Assembly: GCA_029168955.1 (NCBI GenBank) | Contig: JAPDOI010000176.1 | Coordinates: forward strand, 743,501-807,500 | Direction: 5' to 3' | Length of the DNA: 64,000 nucleotides | From: Aplectana chamaeleonis | Taxonomy: Eukaryota > Nematoda > Chromadorea > Rhabditida > Cosmocercidae | In this document: one piece after another, positions 59,390 through 64,000 of the stretch | Position numbering within the stretch: position 1 is the stretch's first letter | Layout: every line of letters starts with the position of its first letter | Made by a program: the position numbers and the translations under genes | The notes under the pieces: model-generated | Databases searched by the model: none | What the model was told of the DNA's origin: nothing | The model's input: only the letters and a program-made list of their open reading frames with translations

Positions 59390-59665
59390 TTGGCCGGCTT
59401 GGCGGCCACCCTCCGTGTAGTATTCTTTCGACTCCGCCTAACGATGGGTCAACTTGGCGGCAACCCTCCGTATAGCATTCGTTCGGCTTGGACGAACGAT
59501 GAGCCAGCCACCCTCCGTGTAACATTCGTTCGGCTGGGACGAACGATGAGTCAGCCACCCTCCGTGTAGTATTCGTTTGGCTTCGCCAAAAGATTGGGTC
59601 AACGGCGGGCCACCCTCCGTGTAGCATTCGTTCAGCTTCTCTGAACGATGAGACAGCCACCCTCG
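59390..59665. repeat. Cluster of short satellite units, 5
   Basis: It contains several short units and the re-paired hairpin CGTTCAGCTTCTCTGAACG (59629-59647). Confidence 0.7.
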
Positions 59666-62600
59666 GTGTAGTATTCGTTTGGCTTCGCCGAAAGATTGGT
59701 CAACTTGGCGGGCCACCCTCCGTGTAGCATTCGTTCGGCTGCGCCGAACGATGGGCCAGCTTGGCGGGCCACCCTCCGTGTAGCATTCGTTCGGCTCCGC
59801 CGAACGATGGGCCGGCGGCGGGCCACCCTCCGTGTAGTATTCGTTTGGCTTCGCCGAAGATTGAGTCAGCAGCGGGCCACCCTCCGTGTAGCATTCGTTC
59901 GGCTGCGCCGAACGATGGGCCAGCAGCGGGCCACCCTCCGTGTAGCATTCGTTCGGCTGGGACGAACGATGAGCCAGCAGCGGGCCACCCTCCGTGTAGC
60001 ATTCGTTCGGCTGCGCCGAACGATGGGCCGGCTTGGCGGGCCACCCTCCGTGTAGCATTCGTTTGGCTTCGCCGAACGATGGAGCCAACGGCGGGCCACC
60101 CTCCGTGTAGCATTCGTTCGGCTCCGCCGAACGATGGGCCAACTTGGCGGGCCACCCTCCGTGTAGTATTCGTTTGGCTTCGCCGAACGATGGGTCAGCA
60201 GCGGGCCACCCTCCGTGTAGCATTCGTTCGGCTTCGCCGAACGATGGGCCGGCTTGGCGGGCCACCCTCCGTGTAGCATTCGTTCGGCTGCGCCGAACGA
60301 TGGGCCAACAGCGGGCCACCCTCCGTGTAGCATTCGTTCGGCTTCGCCGAACGATGGGCCAACGGCGGGCCACCCTCCGTGTAGCATTCGTTTGGCTTCG
60401 CCGAACGATGGGCCAGCAGCGGGCCACCCTCCGTGTAGTATTCGTTCGGCTGCGCCGAACGTTGGGCCGGCAGCGGGCCACCCTCCGTGTAGTATTCGTT
60501 TGGCTTCGCCGAACGATTGGTCAGCTTGGCGGGCCACCCTCCGTGTAGCATTCGTTCGGCTGCGCCGAACGATGGAGCCAGCTTGGCGGGCCACCCTCCG
60601 TGTAGTATTCGTTTGGCTTCGCCGAACGATTAGTCAGCTTGGCGGGCCACCCTCCGTGTAGCATTCGTTCGGCTGCGCCGAACGATGGAGCCGGCTTGGC
60701 GGGCCACCCTCCGTGTAGCATTCGTTCGGCTGCGCCGAACGATGGGCCAGCAGCGGGCCACCCTCCGTGTAGCATTCGTTCGGCTTCGCCGAACGATGGG
60801 CCAGCTTGGCGGGCCACCCTCCGTGTAGTATTCGTTTGGCTTCGCCGAAAGATTGGTCAGCTTGGCGGGCCACCCTCCGTGTAGCATTCGTTCGGCTGCG
60901 CCGAACGATGGGCCGGCTTGGCGGGCCACCCTCCGTGTAGCATTCGTTCGGCTTCGCCGAACGATGGGCCAACTTGGCGGGCCACCACTCCGTGTAGCAT
61001 TCGTTTGGCTTCGCCGAACGATGGGCCAGCAGCGGGCCACCCTCCGTGTACCATTCGTTCGGCTTCGCCGAACGATGGGCCAGCGGCGGGCCACCCTCCG
61101 TGTAGTATTCGTTCGAAAGCGCCGAACGTTGGGCCGGCTTGGCGGGCCACCCTCCGTGTAGTATTCGTTTGGCTTCGCCGAACGATTGGTCGGCTTGGCG
61201 GGCCACCCTCCGTGTAGCATTCGTTCGGCTCCGCCGAACGATGGAGCCAACTTGGCGGGCCACCCTCCGTGTAGTATTCGTTTGGCTTCGCCAAGATTGG
61301 TCAACGGCGGGCCACCCTCCGTGTAGCATTCGTTCGGCTGCGCCGAACGATGGGCCAGCGGCGGGCCACCCTCCGTGTAGCATTCGTTCGGCTGCGCCGA
61401 ACGATGGGCCAACGGCGGGCCACCCTCCGTGTAGCATTCGTTCGGCTGCGCCGAACGATGGAGCCAGCTTGGCGGGCCACCCTCCGTGTAGCATTCGTTC
61501 GGCTCCGCCGAACGATGGGCCAACAGCGGGCCACCCTCCGTGTAGTATTCGTTTGGCTTCGCCGAACGATTGGTCAACGGCGGGCCACCCTCCGTGTAGT
61601 ATTCGTTCGGCTTCGCCGAACGTTGGAAAGCCGGCTTGGCGGGCCACCCTCCGTGTAGCATTCGTTTGGCTTCGCCGAACGATGGGCCGGCTTGGCGGGC
61701 CACCCTCCGTGTAGTATTCGTTTGGCTTCGCCGAAAGATTGAGTCAGCTTGGCGGGCCACCCTCCGTGTAGCATTCGTTCGGCTGCGCCGAACGATGGGC
61801 CAACTTGGCGGGCCACCCTCCGTGTAGCATTCGTTCGGCTGCGCCGAACGATGGGCCAGCAGCGGGCCACCCTCCGTGTAGCATTCGTTTGGCTTCGCCG
61901 AACGATGGGCCGGCGGCGGGCCACCCTCCGTGTACCATTCGTTTGGCTTCGCCGAACGATGGGCCAGCTTGGCGGGCCACCCTCCGTGTAGTATTCATTC
62001 GAAAGCGCCGAACGTTGGGCCGGCAGCGGGCCACCCTCCGTGTAGTATTCGTTTGGCTTCGCCAGAATTGGTCGGCTTGGCGGGCCGCCCTCCGTGTAGC
62101 ATTCGTTCGGCTCCGCCGAACGATGGGCCAACTTGGCGGGCCACCCTCCGTGTAGCATTCGTTCGGCTGCGCCGAACGATGGGTCAGCGGCGGGCCACCC
62201 TCCGTGTAGCATTCGTTCGGCTGCGCCGAACGATGGAGCCAGCGGCGGGCCACCCTCCGTGTAGCATTCGTTCGGCTGCGCCGAACGATGGGCCAACTTG
62301 GCGGGCCACCCTCCGTGTAGCATTCGTTCGGCTCCGCCGAACGATGGAGCCAGCAGCGGGCCACCCTCCGTGTAGTATTCGTTTGGCTTCGCCAAAGATT
62401 GGTCAGCTTGGCGGGCCACCCTCCGTGTAGCATTCGTTCGGCTGCGCCGAACGATGGGCCGGCAGCGGGCCACCCTCGGTGTAGCATTCGTTCGGCTGCG
62501 CCGAACGATGGGCCGGTTTAGCGGGCCACCCTCCGTGTAGCATTCGTTTGGCTTCGCCGAACGATGGGCCGGCTTGGCGGGCCACCCTCCGTGTACCATT

Positions 62601-63572
62601 CGTTTGGCTTCGCCGAACGATGGGCCAGCAGCGGGCCACCCTCCGTGTAGTATTCATTCGAAAGCGCCGAACGTTGGGCCGGCAGCGGGCCCACCCTCCG
62701 TGTAGTATTCGTTTGGCTTCGCCAAATTGGTCGGCTTGGCGGGCCACCCTCCGTGTAGCATTCGTTCGGCTCCGCCGAACGATGGGCCAACGGCGGGCCA
62801 CCCTCCGTGTAGTATTCGTTTGGCTTCGCCAAAGATTGGTCAACTTGGCGGGCCACCCTCCGTGTAGCATTCGTTCGGTTGCGCCGAACGATGGGCCAGC
62901 TTGGCGGGCCACCCTCCGTGTAGCATTCGTTCGGCTGCGCCGAACGATGGGCCAACGGCGGGCCACCCTCCGTGTAGCATTCGTTCGGCTGCGCCGAACG
63001 ATGGAGCCAACTTGGCGGGCCACCCTCCGTGTAACATTCGTTCGGCTGCGCCGAACGATGGACCAGCGGCGGGCCGCCCTCCGTGTAGCATTCGTTCGGC
63101 TCCGCCGAACGATGGGCCAACGGCGGGCCACCCTCCGTGTAGTATTCGTTTGGCTTCGCCAAAAGATTGGTCAGCTTGGCGGGCCACCCTCCGTGTAGTA
63201 TTCATTCGGAAGCGCCGAACGTTGGGCCGGCTTGGCGGGCCACCCTCCGTGTAGCATTGGTTTGGATTCGCCGAACGATGGGCCGGCTTGGCGGGCCACC
63301 CTCCGTGTGGTATTCATTCGAAAGCGCCGAACGTTGGGCCGGCTTGGCGGGCCACCCTCCGTGTAGTATTCGTTTCGCTTCGCCAAGAAATTGGTCGGCT
63401 TGGCGGGCCACCCTCCGTGTAGTATTTGTTCGGATTCGCAAAATGATGGATCGGCTTTGCGGGCCACCCTCCGTGTAGCATTCGTTCGGCTTCGCCGAAC
63501 GATGATGGGTCGGCTTGGCGGGCAACCCTCCGTGTAGTATTCAAACGATCGGCCGGCTTTACCGACCCCCTG

Positions 63573-63586
63573 CCCCCATCTACGCA
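63573..63586. repeat. Right boundary motif of the satellite
   Basis: CCCCCATCTACGCA preceded by ACCGACCCCC and followed by GTATTCG and an A-run. It matches the left boundary (34543-34556). Confidence 0.7.
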
Positions 63587-63593
63587 GTATTCG

Positions 63594-64000
63594 AAAAAAA
63601 AAACGAATAGAAGAACCTTTTCTTACAGAAAAAAATTCTTCAAAAATGAATGCGTCACGAGAAAAAAGATTCTTTGCTGAACAACCTGCGATTTCTTTGC
63701 CGAAGAACCCAATGAAGAATTTTTGGGCAAAATGGTCTGCATAAACGATTTTCTTCCAATTATTCTTTCGAAATAAATTTTGTTTGTTCTCAAATTTTGC
63801 TTGTTCTTTCAGAGGAATTCTGAAAACTTTAATAACTCCGTAGTGAAAAATATTCCAGCCAGAGAAATTTGGCGAGAAAATGAGCTGTGAGAATTCTCTT
63901 CATTTTGGCACGAGAATCTATCAGAAAAAAAGGTTAAAATGTCTGTCTTTCTACCTGAAAATCGTACAAAAATTCTTTGAAAAAAAAAACCTAGCTGCAA
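63594..64000. other. AT-rich right flank, no gene seen
   Basis: Sequence rich in GAAAAAA and TTCTT words with no recognised ORF. Composition resembles the AT-rich DNA at 325-1180, but I could not establish a repeat relation. Confidence 0.45.

Larger units (their letters stand above)
34543..63593. repeat. Giant GC-rich satellite, 54/56-bp units
   Basis: About 29 kb of head-to-tail units, on the order of 520 by arithmetic. A common 56-bp unit reads from CGAACGATGGGCCGG through CTTGGCGGGCCACCC and TCCGTGTAGTATTCG to TTCGGCTTCGC; 37 of its 56 bases are G or C, in sharp contrast to the AT-rich flanks. A 54-bp form has GGCGGCGGGCC or AGCAGCGGGCC in place of GGCTTGGCGGGCC. Each unit holds a 19-nt hairpin (CGTTCGGC-TTC-GCCGAACG and variants) and a weaker inverted repeat TGGGCC...GGCCCA-like around GGCGGGCCA. 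No unique spacers exist between units. I do not recognise the family. Confidence 0.95.

Noticed and set aside
34543..63593. Regular short repeats resembling a CRISPR array
   Set aside because: Units are contiguous with no unique spacers, the unit itself is the repeat, and the surrounding elements are eukaryotic retrotransposons and DNA transposons.

Overview
The window looks like repeat-dense, intergenic DNA from a nematode nuclear genome, most probably a strongylid (hookworm-like) worm. The evidence is a broken RTE-type retrotransposon whose protein fragments resemble the RTE copies common in hookworm assemblies, a Ty3/gypsy element, a Tc1-type DNA transposon, and many short TTAA-flanked non-autonomous elements, all in AT-rich DNA with no prokaryotic gene organisation. 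The species assignment is inference from memory of the families. I found no convincing host protein-coding gene, rRNA or functional tRNA in the 64 kb.

Layout. 1-4244: a large foldback structure (about 320-bp outer inverted arms) holding a second foldback of about 1.73 kb with arms of over 800 bp. 5149-8328: an RTE retrotransposon on the minus strand whose 5' segment is inverted, flanked by a 10-bp target duplication; this is the signature of twin priming. 8.3-20.4 kb: non-coding DNA with hairpins, inverted-repeat elements and TTAA elements. 20414-29030: a train of TTAA elements joined end to end. One member is interrupted by a Ty3/gypsy retrotransposon (21852-27289, 250-bp LTRs, CGATT target duplication), whose pol gene is in turn interrupted by another TTAA element. 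31386-33311: a dead Tc1-type transposon with about 170-bp inverted repeats, again carrying a TTAA element in one arm. 33639-34545: about eleven copies of a 90-bp tandem repeat. 34543-63593: about 29 kb of a GC-rich 54/56-bp satellite, on the order of 520 units.

The satellite is the most striking object. Each unit carries a 19-nt hairpin that is kept in sequence-diverged units by paired, compensating changes. The minus strand of the consensus contains no stop triplet in any frame, which produces spurious ORFs of up to 1,236 codons. The 56-bp units each hold a ten-codon ATG-to-TAG micro-ORF on the plus strand. Units are arranged in recurring ordered cassettes, and both ends of the array carry the same diverged boundary sequence.

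The mobile elements tell a layered history. The TTAA elements inserted into one another's ends, the gypsy element then landed in one of them, another TTAA element landed in gypsy pol, and one landed in the Tc1 inverted repeat. In the gypsy and Tc1 cases an uninterrupted state can be reconstructed from the sequence itself, so the TTAA target duplication is well supported.
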